From the NCBI GenBank assembly GCA_028551475.1, contig CM052358.1, forward strand, positions 14,057,938-14,121,937: a stretch of DNA of 64,000 nucleotides. The letters run 5' to 3'. Of the stretch, positions 1-10,871 are shown in pieces. Every line of letters begins with the position of its first letter. Positions within the stretch are counted from its first letter, which is position 1. Made by a program: the position numbers and the translations under genes. The stretch comes from Casuarina equisetifolia. Lineage: Eukaryota > Streptophyta > Magnoliopsida > Fagales > Casuarinaceae. The notes under the pieces were generated by a model, which was not told the origin of the DNA, ran no database searches, and was given only the letters and a program-made list of their open reading frames with translations.

Positions 1-3000
1 CGCAGCTAATTGAAGAGGCTCAATTTACACGAGAAGTAGTAAAAAAGGGGCAATTGATGGTTGTGCATATTGTGAACAATAAGGAAAATGCTAGCCAAGC
101 AAGGATACAGGCTGCAACGGTAGATGCTAAAAGGTACCAGCACATGGAACAATTGCTAGCAACATTTGGGGATGTGTTTCAAGCTTCTAAAGGCTTACCC
201 CCCCCCCCCCCTCAAAAGGAGTCACAACCACCGTATTATTCTAAAAGAAGATGGTAAGCCAATATTGGTACCCCTATGTCTAGAAAGGGGAAATAGAGAA
301 GTTGGTGAAGGAACTACTAGAGGAAAGAATGATTAGGCCAAGTAAGAGTCCCTTCTCCTCACTGGTGCTTTTAGTAAAAAAGGGTGATAGATCTTGGAGA
401 CTGTGTCAACTATAATGAATTAAACAAATAGACTGTTAAGGATAAATTCCCCATCCCTACAATTGATGAATTATTGGACGAATTGAATGGGGCTCAATAC
501 TTTTCAAAGCTAGACTTAAGATCTAGATATTACCAGGTTCGGATGAGGGAAGAAGATATAGAGAAAACAGCTTTCAAAACTTATCACAGCCACAACGAAT
601 TCTTGGTGATGCTGTTTGGAGTTACTAATGGACCCTCCACCTTCCAATCGCTTATGAATCTGGTCTTTCAGGAACAATTAAGGAAGATGATTTTGGTTTT
701 CTTTAATGATATTCTAGTTTACAACAAAAGTTGGGATGACCACCTCTAACATGTTCGGCTAGTTTTGGATATATTAAGGAGGAATCAATTGTATGTGAAG
801 CTGTCAAAGTGTGAATTTGAAAGAATGGAGTTAAAGTTCCTTGGACATGTGGTGAGTGAGAGGGGGGTAGTGATGGATCCTAGTAAAGTAGAAGCAATTA
901 TTAAGTGGCCAATACCGAATTCTGTGAAGGCTTTGAGAGGGTTTCTGGGCATTGTAGGATATTACCAGTGATTTATTAAGGGTTATGGCAGAATCACGGA
1001 GCCCCTTACCAATTTATTGAAGAAAGATGCTTTTTTTTGGAATGACAAGGCACTGCAAGCCTTTGAACAATTGAAATTGGTATTAACTACGGCCTTGGTG
1101 CTGAGTTTACTAGATTTTTCTCAACCATTCATTCTAAAGTATGATGCCTTAGGGACGGGAGTTAGGGCTATGTTGTCGTAAGGAAAAAGGCCCATTGCCT
1201 ATTTCAACAAGACCTTTCATGAGAACCATTTGAGACTTTCGACTTATGAGCGAAAGATGTTAGCAATAATAATGGCGGTGCAAAAATGGCGACATTATCT
1301 CTTGGGGAGTAAGTTTATTATCAAAACTGACTAAAAAAGTCTCAAATTTTTACAAGATCAGAAGATAGTAACCCCTGCCTAGCAAAAATGGTTGCTAAAG
1401 CTACTGGGGTATGCGTTTGAGGTTGAGTACAGGGTTGGAAGAGATAATGTGGTAGCTGATAAGCTGTCCCATCAGAATGGGGAAGCTAATGAGGAAAACG
1501 AGGGGGTCACCAGAAGAGAGATAGCTGCCATTACTAGTCTCTACTCGCAGTGGCTTCATTCCATCTGAGAGGAAGTTCAACAAAATCCAAAGGCGCAAGA
1601 AATCATGGCAAATATTGCTATCGAGGAAACTGTGGGACCTTGGAACTATAAGGATAGGATTATCACCTTCAAGAATAAGGTATATCTTCCACCCGACTCA
1701 CCATTAATTCCTTTAATAGTTAAGGATATGCATGATAGTGCACATAAGGGTAGAGAGAAAACATTGAGGAGGGTGAAATTTGTATTTTATTCGAAGGGGA
1801 TGAAAAGTCATGTAGAACATGTGATAAAGGAATGTTTGTTTTGGTTTTGTCAGAAGAACAAGAATGAAAACACCAAACCTACTGGCTTATTACAACCATT
1901 ACCAGTTCTCGAGCAAGTTTGGGATGACATTACTATGAACTTTGTAGAAGGGCTACGCAAGTCCCAAGGGAAATCGGTGATCTTAGTGGTGGTAGATAGA
2001 TTGTCTAAGTTTGGACACTTTATCCCCTTATCTCATCCTTATACATTGGTAACAATAGCACAAGCTTTCTTTGAGAACATTTTCAGACTCTATGGGATGC
2101 CATGGTCAATAGTATGTGATAGAGACCCTCTTTTTACAAACAAATTCTAGAAGAAATTGTTTAGATTACAGAACACCACCTTCAATTTCTCATCCTCTTA
2201 CTACCCCCAAATGGATGGACAAACCGAAATAGTGAACAAAACCCTTGAGATGTATTTGAGGTGTTTTGTAGAGGAACAACCCAAGGAATGATGTAAATGG
2301 TTGTCATGGGCCCACTATTATTACAACACAAGTTGGCATAGTTTAACCCAACACACTCCGTATGAGGTACTATACGGAAGAAGCCCTCCATCTCTTTTAA
2401 ACTATGTACCAAGAACTGCTAAGGTTACTTCTGTGGAATAGATATTAGAGCAAAAGGATGTAATGCTACAGACCATTAAAAAGAATCTGTATGCTGCCCA
2501 AGACAAGATGAAAAGGGTGTATGACAAGAAGATGCGAGAGATTAATTACTAGGTAGGTGATTGGGTGTTGGTCAAGATGCCACAATATCGGCAACTCTCT
2601 ATTACCCAGCGGATGAACCAAAAATTAAGACCCAAATTTCAAGGACCTTACAAGGTAATTAGGAAGATAGGGAAGGTAGCTTATGAAATTGCACACCCAG
2701 TCAGCTTAAAAATACATCCGGTGTTCCATGTTTCGAAGTTAAGGAAGTTTAAGGGAAATCCAGAAAGGAAAGAGCAGAATTATGATGAAGAGTTTCTAGA
2801 TGCCCACGATGAATTTACAGAGGAGGAGAAATCGCAAGCAGTGCTGGAAACTCGAAGTTGTAATGGAAAGATTGAGTTACTGATTCATTGGAAGGGAAAA
2901 GCTCTTGCGGAAGCCACTTGGGAGGAGAAGTAGGATTTTTATTCTCAATACCCAGAATTCCAGAGTAGCGAACCGGCTTAGCCTTGAGGACAAGGCTGAA

Positions 3001-3015
3001 GCTAAGCAGGGGGAA
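1..3015 (+). mobile_element. Ty3/gypsy chromovirus-type retrotransposon, pol remnant (5' end outside window)
   Basis: Translation of the plus strand in shifting frames gives a recognisable pol order. Reverse transcriptase lies at about 300-1000 (the catalytic box reads FFNDILVY, so the first Asp is lost). RNase H lies at about 1130-1430. Integrase lies at about 1690-2420, with a His/Cys zinc region near 1730-1850 and a core beginning WDDITMNF. A C-terminal GPYKVIRK/HPVFHVSKLR region at about 2640-2750 is followed by a chromodomain ending in LIHWKGKALAEATWEE. RT-RH-IN order plus a chromodomain is diagnostic of Ty3/gypsy chromoviruses. At least nine in-frame stops (for example 747-749, 969-971, 2290-2292) and some frameshifts show it is dead. 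A C-tract near 200 interrupts the upstream region. Gag and the 5' LTR are not in the window. Confidence 0.93.
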
Positions 3016-3288
3016 TGTTACGGGCCTCAAAGAGTATGTGGGCTAAAGCTGCAGGCCTATCAAGTTAGTAGAGTAAAGGCACAAATGAGAAGGGATTTTG
3101 GCAGGACTCGGGGGGAGGTGAAGGGGCATTGGCATTTTGTGGAAGGTTCTGGCTCTGGAGTCTGCAGAGGCGATTGGCGGTCTGGGTTCCCGACAACGAG
3201 CCCGTCCTTCTCTCCTTCGTTTTCTTGTCTTTTCTTCTCTGCTTTCCTGTCCTTAGCCGATTTTGGAGGGTTGTAATCAGAAGCTGTC
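3016..3288 (+). repeat. candidate 3' LTR of the gypsy element
   Basis: A purine-rich stretch (aagcaggggga, ending near 3014), which could serve as a polypurine tract, directly precedes TGTTACGGGCC at 3016. TG after a polypurine tract just downstream of the chromodomain is where a 3' LTR should begin. The right edge is not certain; TAATCA near 3280-3288 is one possible end. Immediately after it, 3330-3415 reads GPITRSKAAAQ..., which resembles retroelement coding sequence more than flanking DNA, so the order may be rearranged. No second LTR is available in the window for comparison. Confidence 0.42.
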
Positions 3289-3411
3289 AAGATTCCTCAC
3301 ACAAGTCGCTTGCGAAGAGGGATTCTCGGGAAGGCTCCATCCGAAGGGCCAATCACACGCTCTAAGGCTGCGGCTCAGCATCAATCTCTGGCGGAAGAGG
3401 TTTCTCTGTTA

Positions 3412-5332
3412 CAAAATAACATCTTATCTAATTTATTCCCTGATGACACGGGTGTTGAGCTTCCTCACCAGGTATAGATGTTCAGCTCACTCTCATTGGT
3501 CACCATTTTCTTTTACTAATATACTCACGTTCTATCTTTTCTTTGCATTCCCCTGTTCCATTTCCCACTTTTAGTAATTACAGCTGCTCTGATAATGTTA
3601 CAGTTGGCCAAGCTCTGTGTTGGTGATGCTCATGCATTTGATGAAAAGAGAATATCACATCCATATAAGTGGACCCAACATTTAGCAGGGATCGATTTTT
3701 GGCCAGAGGTATCACCAATGCTTCCTAGCCATGGAACCCCAAGCGGTGGAACGGCTAAAAGTGATGCTATTGTATCTGGTCTTTCATTGTATCGCCAGCA
3801 CAACCGTATCCAGACAGTTGTGCAAAGAATATCGGAATAAGGCTCAGTTGGCTCTCGTGTGAGTAGCTGCTTTGTATGTTTGGAATCCTGGATCATCAAG
3901 GAAAAAACTAGAAATCAATACGTCAAAGCTAGCGGTCTGGTCAAATCTGAATTTAGAATTGTGGTTTTGTTTTATTTGTCAAGACTTCGGCATCTTTTAT
4001 AGTATAGTGGAACTTGAATTTGCTTTGCTTGTTTATGACTTCTTGTTGCTTTCTTTATACGAGAGAACTTTGTTTGCTGGGGCTCTCTATTTATTGTTTG
4101 TCATTGTCTCAAGATATGCTTATGCTAAAAGTTTAGAATTCTTATTGGCTTACAGGACAGCTTGATTTGCTTGTGAAGCTTAAGTGGCCTGCTCTAAGTT
4201 GTGAAAGTGTTCCGTGGCCTTTGCATAACCCTTTGTGCAGTTTCCATAGTTGGTCACCTGTAGCACCTCCACCTGTTCAGACTTTATCTTTGCCCAATAC
4301 AGATACAGAGCAAGTTCGGGAAACTACAGAAGCTGACATAGTTGAGCAGCCTGATAATTCAAAAGACGATCTAGAAAGTACAAGGGAAGATGGGGAACTT
4401 CCATCTTTATTAGCTGCTACATTTGTCACTAGTGATGTTGAAGTTAACCGCTCAAAAGGATCTAATCTTGAGCATTCCTGGCGACTGACTTTAATTTCAA
4501 AAAGCATTGTATCTCCAATCAGCATGTGAAAATCAGCGAGTTTCAAGAAACCTGATGAGGATTCAGAACTTATATTGGATAGTGATAGTGATCTGGATGG
4601 GCCTGGATATATCGACTCTGAGGTGGAAAGTACTGTTTCTACTAAATATTATGAGATGGATAAGAAGTCGTGGGTGGATTACGGGGTGAGGGAATTCTGT
4701 CTTGTTTTAACCAATAACTTAGATATTGGAAGTTAGAAGCCAAGGTAAGTATTGTTGTGTTATTTTTCTTTAAACCATTCATTTGTTGATAAATTTTTGG
4801 GTGCTTCACTTCAAATGTATTGTGGCAGATCAAGATCAGCATGCAATATCCTTAAGGCCTCCTCATTTTACGTTGAGTCTTCGCACTAAGTCTTCTAGAG
4901 GAAATATTTTTGAGAGTGATGGTCCTAAGTGGTGTAGTGAATTTTGTGCCATAAAAGCGAAGGTACGTATCTAAGGTCTTTGGAGAAGCTATTGCTAGTG
5001 ATTAAATTATTCGGCGACTTAAAGCACAGTGGGACTGTCGTAAGTTGATTGCAATTGATTAGCAGGTCATCTTGCATTACTTGCTTCTTATTAATGCACT
5101 TATTTAGACTACAAAATCTGATTTTTGTGTTTGTATCTTTACTTTATTTGCTTCTTGTAGGTCCATGTTCACATACTAAAGATGTTGGCTATGGATCAAG
5201 AAAGCTATATTTTATCTCATCAAGTTCGTTGTCTTGCAATGTTGCTCGACTATTACATGGATGACACATGTACATCCTCAGAAAGCAGAGTCCGTAAGGA
5301 AGGTTTTGGAATAATTGATGGGACGCTTGAAG
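3412..5332 (+). pseudogene. THO complex subunit 5 (THOC5-like) pseudogene, copy A
   Basis: Exon-like pieces match plant THO5, a component of the THO/TREX mRNA export complex in the nucleus. They are NILSNLFPDDTGVELPHQ (to 3471, GT donor follows), AKLCVGD...PYKWTQHLAGID to about 3857, QLDLLVKLKWPALSCESVPW to about 4740, IKISMQYP...RPPHFTLSLR (4829-4962) and HILKMLAMDQESYILSHQVR (5161-5332). The N-terminal half and the last exon are absent. Breaks seen directly: a frameshift after VVQRISE (stop at 3838-3840), TGA after SPISM at 4527-4529, loss of the bases coding for 'DKSL' near 4728, and one missing base in IKISMQYP. Intron borders are still recognisable, so it arose from genomic DNA and not as a processed copy. 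Confidence 0.88.
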
Positions 5333-5857
5333 GTAAGATTTTGATGCTTATAGATTTACCTATAACAATGAAACATTGGTGCGATAGAACCTGTTTGCTT
5401 AGATGCTTGGCCCATGTCATTTTAGGTATGTTGAGTATGGTATTATGGTTAGTTGTTGACAAATTCATTTCATTACTCAAAAGTTTTTATTGTTCTTAAA
5501 AGAATTTCACTTTACCCATATCTATGAAAATAATTTTGGTTATGATTGTTGATTGAAGCTTAGAGGGATCTTTTTTTATAAGTTTCTTTTATTTTCTTTT
5601 CTTTTCTTTTCTTTTCTTTGTGTCTCTATTTGTGTTTGTTTTTGAGTAAATGAAACTTAGCTTTGCATAGTTTTCTCAAGTGTCCACGTTTATGGACTGC
5701 ATTTTTAGCAAGCAAGGAAAACACCAATAGAAAAAGAAAGTTAGGTTTCAATATCATTATATTTCTCAAAATATACATGCACAATTGTTGTGATAATGTG
5801 TATGAAAAAAAAAATGAATACATTTAAAGAATGTAAAGGACAAAATTGCTTAGATTA

Positions 5858-6055
5858 TCAGTTCAGACCGCCCCATAGATTGAGCGTGTAATGGGGAAGC
5901 GGCAGAGCGGGCACAAGTGGCTCCTTTCCATCCAGCGGCCGATGCAGTCTTTGTGAAAAATGTTAAGACATGGCAGCCGTCTGAGCTCTTCCACCTCCGA
6001 ACAATCCCCAAACTCTTCCAAACACACTACACAACCCCAACAAGGAGATGAGATA
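5858..6055. repeat. 198-bp tandem duplication of the RING gene 3' end
   Basis: The 198 bases before the RING stop codon repeat the next 198 bases almost exactly (offset 198; one C fewer in the CCGCCCC run, and small differences such as 'gttaag' for 'gtgaag'). The block encodes, on the minus strand, a second partial RING tail downstream of the true stop. Copy B lacks it: there the spacer reads directly into 'aaccccaacaaggagatgag'. It would lie in the 3' UTR of RING copy A if the transcript extends that far. Confidence 0.9.
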
Positions 6056-7111
6056 TCAGTTCAGACCGCCCCCATAGATTGAGCGTGTAATGGGAAAGCG
6101 GCAGAGCGGGCACAAGTGGCTCCTTTCCATCCAGCGGCCGATGCAGTCTTTGTGAAAAACGTGAAGACATGGCAGCCGTCTGAGCTCTTCCACCTCCAAA
6201 CAATCCCCAAACTCTTCCAAACACACTACACAACTCGTCACCCACTCCAGCGAACCCTGACAATTTTCCCAACTCACCTTCTCCAATCCCTCAAGTAGAG
6301 CCTCCACCCCCTCAATTGACTCGCCACCACCGCCCACCACTCTATCCCAGAACAGAGCCTCCAATCCATCAATTGATTCGCCACCACCGCCCACTCCCCC
6401 AATTATAGCCTCCAATCGCCCAATTAGATCCTCCACTACCCCTATTGACTCACTACTACCGCCCACTCCATCCCAAAATAGAGCCTCCAATCCCTCAATT
6501 GACTCACTACTCCCGCCCACTCCCTCGATTGGCTCACTACTCTCGCCCACTTCATCCCATAATAGATCGTTCTCTCCGATCGCTCCTTCCCCTTCTATTA
6601 TCGCTCTTTCTCCTCCTCCTTCACCTTCATCATCCTCGTTGAACTCTTCCTCCTCCTCCTCCTCCTCCGCTCCTCTCCGCTCCCACCGTATAACCCCAAA
6701 AGCCACGCCTATGTATACGAAGCCCGAATATCCAACGCTTGCTAATATCTCTTGAATGCTCGAGGAAATGGAAGCGAGGGTTTGTACCTGAATCCGTTTC
6801 GAGACTTTCCGTTTTCTGCGCCCCATGTAGAATTCTCCTCCGAAAAGTTTCTCTTTGAGTCCTCGGATCACACGCCCGATCTGTGATGAATTTGGACTAT
6901 GCGGCGACCCGAGATCGATGGAAACATAACAGGCTCGAGTATGATACCACTGGCCGTCGCTCAAAAACCTATAGTTTTCAGTGGGGTAGAAGGGATCGAT
7001 TTCAGTTAGCTGCCAAACCCTGGGTTTATACGTGAATTTACTCCGACGACGGAGAGCGATCACTCTCCTGATGTCTGCGAGAATCGATATGAGCTTACGA
7101 AAGGAAATCAT
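6056..7111 (-). CDS. RING-H2 E3 ubiquitin ligase-like protein, copy A (351 aa)
   Basis: A single uninterrupted exon from ATG at 7111 to the stop at 6056. Residues 294-337 form a C3H2C3 RING-H2 finger (CVVC...CLHVFHKDC...CPLC), the zinc-binding fold that recruits ubiquitin-charged E2 enzymes, so an E3 ligase role in protein turnover is likely. The N-terminal 145 residues are basic to neutral, with no match I recognise. Residues 149-169 are an acidic run of Glu/Asp. Residues 185-275 are imperfect Gly/Ser-rich repeats with the core ESIEGLEALFWD. No signal peptide or clear transmembrane helix is seen. The twin at 15831-16886 differs at only eight residues (I8R, L11F, S76A, V225G, E245D, E251D, E264K, V318I), and both copies keep all zinc ligands. 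The substrate is unknown. Confidence 0.88.
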   Translation of the reverse strand: MISFRKLISILADIRRVIALRRRSKFTYKPRVWQLTEIDPFYPTENYRFLSDGQWYHTRACYVSIDLGSPHSPNSSQIGRVIRGLKEKLFGGEFYMGRRKRKVSKRIQVQTLASISSSIQEILASVGYSGFVYIGVAFGVIRWERRGAEEEEEEEEFNEDDEGEGGGERAIIEGEGAIGENDLLWDEVGESSEPIEGVGGSSESIEGLEALFWDGVGGSSESIGVVEDLIGRLEAIIGGVGGGGESIDGLEALFWDRVVGGGGESIEGVEALLEGLEKVSWENCQGSLEWVTSCVVCLEEFGDCLEVEELRRLPCLHVFHKDCIGRWMERSHLCPLCRFPITRSIYGGGLN

Positions 7112-7480
7112 GTTGGAATCGCAGGTCTTGGAAGGGAATGGAAATCCGATCAGACTTGATCAAAAATTTGAACTGCAAGCCAACAACAGAGAAAGCCAAC
7201 CCAACGGCACAATTTTATGAAAGCGATGGTTCTGAATGGGAGGGTTGGTGAGCTGTATATAGATAGATTGCATGTGCTCCAAGGCGGTGCGATGGGTAAT
7301 GGGCCCGAGCCCAGTTAATAATGTTTTAGAGGGAGCTAACCAACGGTAGGGACTTTATGAAAGCGTGGTTTTGAAAGGAAGGGGTGGTGTGCTTTTTGTG
7401 GACGCGCGTTCTAAGGTGGTACGACGTTAATAGGCCTGCAAACCCATCTAACCATGATTAAGATTTGACGCTATACGACG
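7112..7480 (-). promoter_or_regulatory. RING copy A upstream region with tandem promoter-like module
   Basis: Upstream of the minus-strand ATG, two related modules follow each other (about 7205-7320 and 7345-7460). Each has TTTATGAAAGCG, then a GTGAGCTGTATATAG or GTGTGCTTTTTGTGG segment, then GGGCC...GCCCA. The first holds a TATA-like CTATATACAGC (minus strand) about 140 bp before the ATG. The paired GGGCC/AGCCCA elements resemble site II/TCP-type motifs of plant promoters. Function is inferred from position and from conservation in copy B. Confidence 0.5.
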
Positions 7481-7705
7481 GATAATGGTCCTCGTTATTT
7501 TTTTAAAAATTTATTATTTACTTTCTACATACGGGTTTTGGGGTCTTGGTTATTGTTATTTTGCTTATGTTCTTTTACATCAAGTTCTTCAGTTCTATGT
7601 ATTAAAAAGTTATTTAACTTAAAAGTTCATTTAAGAATTTATAATAAATTTAATTTTTCTTATATTAGAAAGATAATTAAGTTTCTAATTCTTCTTCTTT
7701 TTTTT

Positions 7706-9111
7706 TTTGGAGAAAAATGGTGATTACTAATGAAGATTGTGAATCCAAATCTAAAAATAAATATGAAAAAATAAAAAAAAATTTCAACATGAAAAGTATT
7801 AGCATGGATAAAAATAAAATATTTTTAGATATAATGAAGAAGATATACATTACATAAATATATAAAAGAAACTTAAAACTTCTAATCCCACATATGGATA
7901 GTTTACAAACCACGTATAAAATGTTAAGATATTTTGGTATAAGTGTATTTTGGTAAATACGAAGTAGTAGAGACTTTGTTTCCATTTCTTTTTTAAAATT
8001 TTCCAACCGACACTTGTTCTAATACTTTTGACACAATTCTCATGCTTAAAACCCAAGATTAATATAATTAAAGTATTCTTAGATTTACTCCTTTCAAAAC
8101 AGAAGTTAATTTAAAATAGTAAGAGAATCCAAACACACGTAGCTGTCCATGTGAGTTTCATCGATTCTCTCCTGCAAATCCATCTTCCATCTTGACATTT
8201 TTAAATTAAAACATTCCTAGTCAACAGTGTAAACCGCGTTTCAATCGGCAAGAAAATTATGCATGCCGTAGCTTCATTAAACCCTTATAAATTATTTTTT
8301 GGACTTTATTCGTGAGATCTTTTTTATACCCTTAGGTTAAAGGTTCCTTAGCTTATGACCCTTTTTGTGTCCTTTGCCTGTAAACTTTTGTCTTAGAAAT
8401 TCTAAAAAAAAAAAAAATCATATCTCACGTATAATTAGAAAGCATTGAGTGAAAGAATTAATATTATTTATAAATTATTTTTCAAACTTCTACATTTTTT
8501 AGATTTACATGCCAAAAAATAGAATTTAAATCTATGGTGTTAGAAATTCTACAGAAATGTAATATCCTACTTAAAACCATAAGGGAAGGAATTCATATTT
8601 TAATATTTTTGTAACTTTACATGTTCTCTGCAAAAGTGTAAAATAATATTTTATTTATGAGTGAAAGATAAAAGATTGCACTTAAAATTCTAATAATAAT
8701 AATAATGATTCTAGACCATTTATTTAATATGGATGTAAATCATATTTGAACTGAGAAGAAAGAAGTTAGGGATCAGTTTGCAGAAGTTGTTGCTTAAATA
8801 GTGAGTATTTGTTGTTTGAGATTTATTAATCTCAAGTTCGAAACTTTAAGGATGCCTGAGTTTTTTTTTTTAAAAAAAAAAAAAGTAAAAAAAGAAAGCC
8901 GTTGCTTCTTTCACCGACAAAACTTTGTCAAACTAAGTGAACTGTGTTGTTACAGTTTAGACTCCCGACCTGCTATCTTTACTCCTCATCTTCCGTGAAT
9001 CTCTCCTTCTTTCCCTCGCAAGAAAACAAAAGTTAGGAGGAGGAAAAAGAAGGAAACAGCTTGGATTAGAATAAAAAGTAAAAGCATGGGACACCCACAG
9101 GAAAATCATCA
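7706..9111. other. AT-rich intergenic region, GT47 upstream side
   Basis: Very AT-rich, with homopolymer runs (T-run near 7690-7710, A-runs near 8402 and 8872). No open frame has gene-like composition. The last 150 bp before 9112 are CT/GA-rich and may hold the leader of the GT47 gene. No clear TATA box was fixed. Confidence 0.5.
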
Positions 9112-10500
9112 ATGGTTCAGGAAAAATATCCAAACTTTGTCCCCATTTTCTCTCTCTTTCTTTCTGTAACTGGTTTCTCTCTGACTATGGCATCGATTCC
9201 CAGAATTCTTACCGCCGTCTTCTTCCTCTTTCTCCTCGAATCGGCCGTTTCCGAGTCGACTGCAGACTGCAGTGGTCGCTGGATTCATATCAGACGCTTG
9301 CCGACGCGGTTCAATTTGGATCTTCTCTCCAACTGCTCAGAATACCCTCTGTTTGACAACTTCTGTCCCTACCTTCCCAACCATGGACTCGGCGAGAAGA
9401 CGCATCCTCGCTCGCAGAGTTGGTTCCGCACCGACCCTTTCATGCTGGAACTCATTTTTCACCGACGGATGCTTGAGTATCCTTGTCTGACTCCCGATCC
9501 CGAGGTGGCCGACGCGGTTTTTCTCCCTTACTATGCCGCCATTGACGCCCTCCGTTACCTCTACGGGCCTGACGTTAATACCAGCGCCGACCACGGCCTC
9601 GAATTGTTTGATTTTCTCCAAGAGGATAATCCGGCCATCTGGGATCGCCGGGGAGGGCACGATCATTTCCTGGTCATGGCCAGGCCCGCCTGGGACTTCT
9701 CCCAACCTCTGCGCAACGAACCTGCCTCGTGGGGCACTTCCTTTCTCGAGCTTCCAGAGTTCTTCAACGTGACGGCTTTGACGTTCGAGGCCAGAGCTTG
9801 GTCGTGGCAGGAACACGCGGTTCCTTACCCGACGTCGTTCCACCCGCCGAGCCTCGAGTTCTTGGAGTCGTGGATTGGTCGAGCGAGGCAGTCGAGGCGG
9901 TCCACCTTGATGCTCTTCGCCGGCGGCGGAGGTGTCTCGGCTACGCCTAACATCCGCCGGAGCATTAGGAACGAGTGCGAGAACACGACCAATGATACGA
10001 CTCAGGATCTCGCAGGATATACGAAGCTCTGCAACGTCGTGGATTGCTCTAATGGCATATGCGAGCACGACCCAGTAAGGTACATAAGGCCTATGCTGCA
10101 AGCGAGCTTCTGCGTGCAGCCCCCCGGAGACACCCCGACTCGAAGATCCACATTCGACGCCTTTCTCACCGGCTGCATACCGGTTTTCTTCGAGGACTTG
10201 TCGGCGAAATCGCAGTACAAGTGGCATTTGCCAAAGGAACTGTACGACGAGTTCTCAGTCTTTATACCGAAAGAGGAGGTGGTGTTCAAGGGACTCAGAA
10301 TTCTGGACGTGTTAATGGCCATTCCGAGGTCCAGAATCAGAAGGATGAGAGAGAAGGTATTAGAGTTAATGCCAAGAGTTATATACAGGAGTCATGGGAA
10401 TTCCTTGAGCTTGAACACCATGAAGGATGCTTTTGACATTGCAGTTGAGGGCACTTTACAGAGGATTACATCCAAGCTTGAAGAAGAGGCTTCTCAATAA
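9112..10500 (+). CDS. GT47 exostosin-family xyloglucan galactosyltransferase-like protein (462 aa)
   Basis: An intact single-exon frame from ATG 9112 to TAA 10498-10500. A hydrophobic segment (residues 29-46) near the N-terminus suits a type II Golgi membrane anchor. A second in-frame ATG at 9187 (Met26, MASIPRILTA) would place that anchor at the very start and is an equally plausible start. The remainder is an exostosin domain with GGHDHFLVMARPAWDF (181-196), PYPTSFHPPS (238-247) and the conserved donor-side block SFCVQPPGDTPTRRS...GCIPVFF (332-360). Plant GT47 members of this group (MUR3/XLT2/GT19-like) add galactose to xyloglucan in the Golgi. The sequence best fits the GT17/GT19-like subgroup, but the acceptor cannot be decided from sequence. 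High GC at third positions contrasts with its AT-rich flanks. The 371 bp after the stop are AT-rich and probably contain the 3' UTR. Confidence 0.92.
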   Translation: MVQEKYPNFVPIFSLFLSVTGFSLTMASIPRILTAVFFLFLLESAVSESTADCSGRWIHIRRLPTRFNLDLLSNCSEYPLFDNFCPYLPNHGLGEKTHPRSQSWFRTDPFMLELIFHRRMLEYPCLTPDPEVADAVFLPYYAAIDALRYLYGPDVNTSADHGLELFDFLQEDNPAIWDRRGGHDHFLVMARPAWDFSQPLRNEPASWGTSFLELPEFFNVTALTFEARAWSWQEHAVPYPTSFHPPSLEFLESWIGRARQSRRSTLMLFAGGGGVSATPNIRRSIRNECENTTNDTTQDLAGYTKLCNVVDCSNGICEHDPVRYIRPMLQASFCVQPPGDTPTRRSTFDAFLTGCIPVFFEDLSAKSQYKWHLPKELYDEFSVFIPKEEVVFKGLRILDVLMAIPRSRIRRMREKVLELMPRVIYRSHGNSLSLNTMKDAFDIAVEGTLQRITSKLEEEASQ

Positions 10501-10871
10501 CATAGATTCTGCTTTTCCTTCTTGTTTCCATGATAATAATGGTTTTGAGTAACTTAGATAGATTTTATTTCCTTTTCTCATTTTTGTAAATTAAACCACA
10601 AAAAGGAATAGATTATTTTGTATCTCATCTTGCCAATTGTTTTACTAGATTTCAGTTGTGATTTCTTTTCCTTTAATGGAAAATGATTAAAAAAAAAAGA
10701 TGGGGAAAAAAAGAGCAAATTTATGGAGGGTGTCAAAAATAAAACTTAACAAAAAGTCAAATAAATAAAAGCATATAGAGAATATGCATGTTCTTTCTAG
10801 AAAAGTATATGGAAAAATTTGCCATATATCTGCAATACATACGTAATTGAAGAATAACACAAAGTGAGTTT

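Larger units (their letters stand above)
3412..7705. repeat. segmental duplication copy A (THO5 fragment + RING gene)
   Basis: The whole block matches 13500-18110 in the same orientation, with an offset of about 9.8-10.1 kb. It begins inside a THO5 exon at AATAACATC and runs through the THO5 introns, the spacer 5333-5857, the RING gene and its upstream region. It ends in a T-rich stretch near 7705. Compared with copy B it carries a 198-bp tandem duplication of the RING 3' end. It lacks about 670 bp that copy B has at about 17390-18060; the third copy near 29 kb retains most of that part, so a deletion in A is the simpler reading. The spacer 5333-5857 contains only a CT-rich microsatellite (about 5578-5620) and AT-rich DNA. 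Confidence 0.88.

Noticed and set aside
9337-10227. 296-codon minus-strand open frame across the GT47 gene
   Set aside because: It is the mirror of a GC3-rich real gene on the plus strand and has no family resemblance; long antisense frames are expected there.
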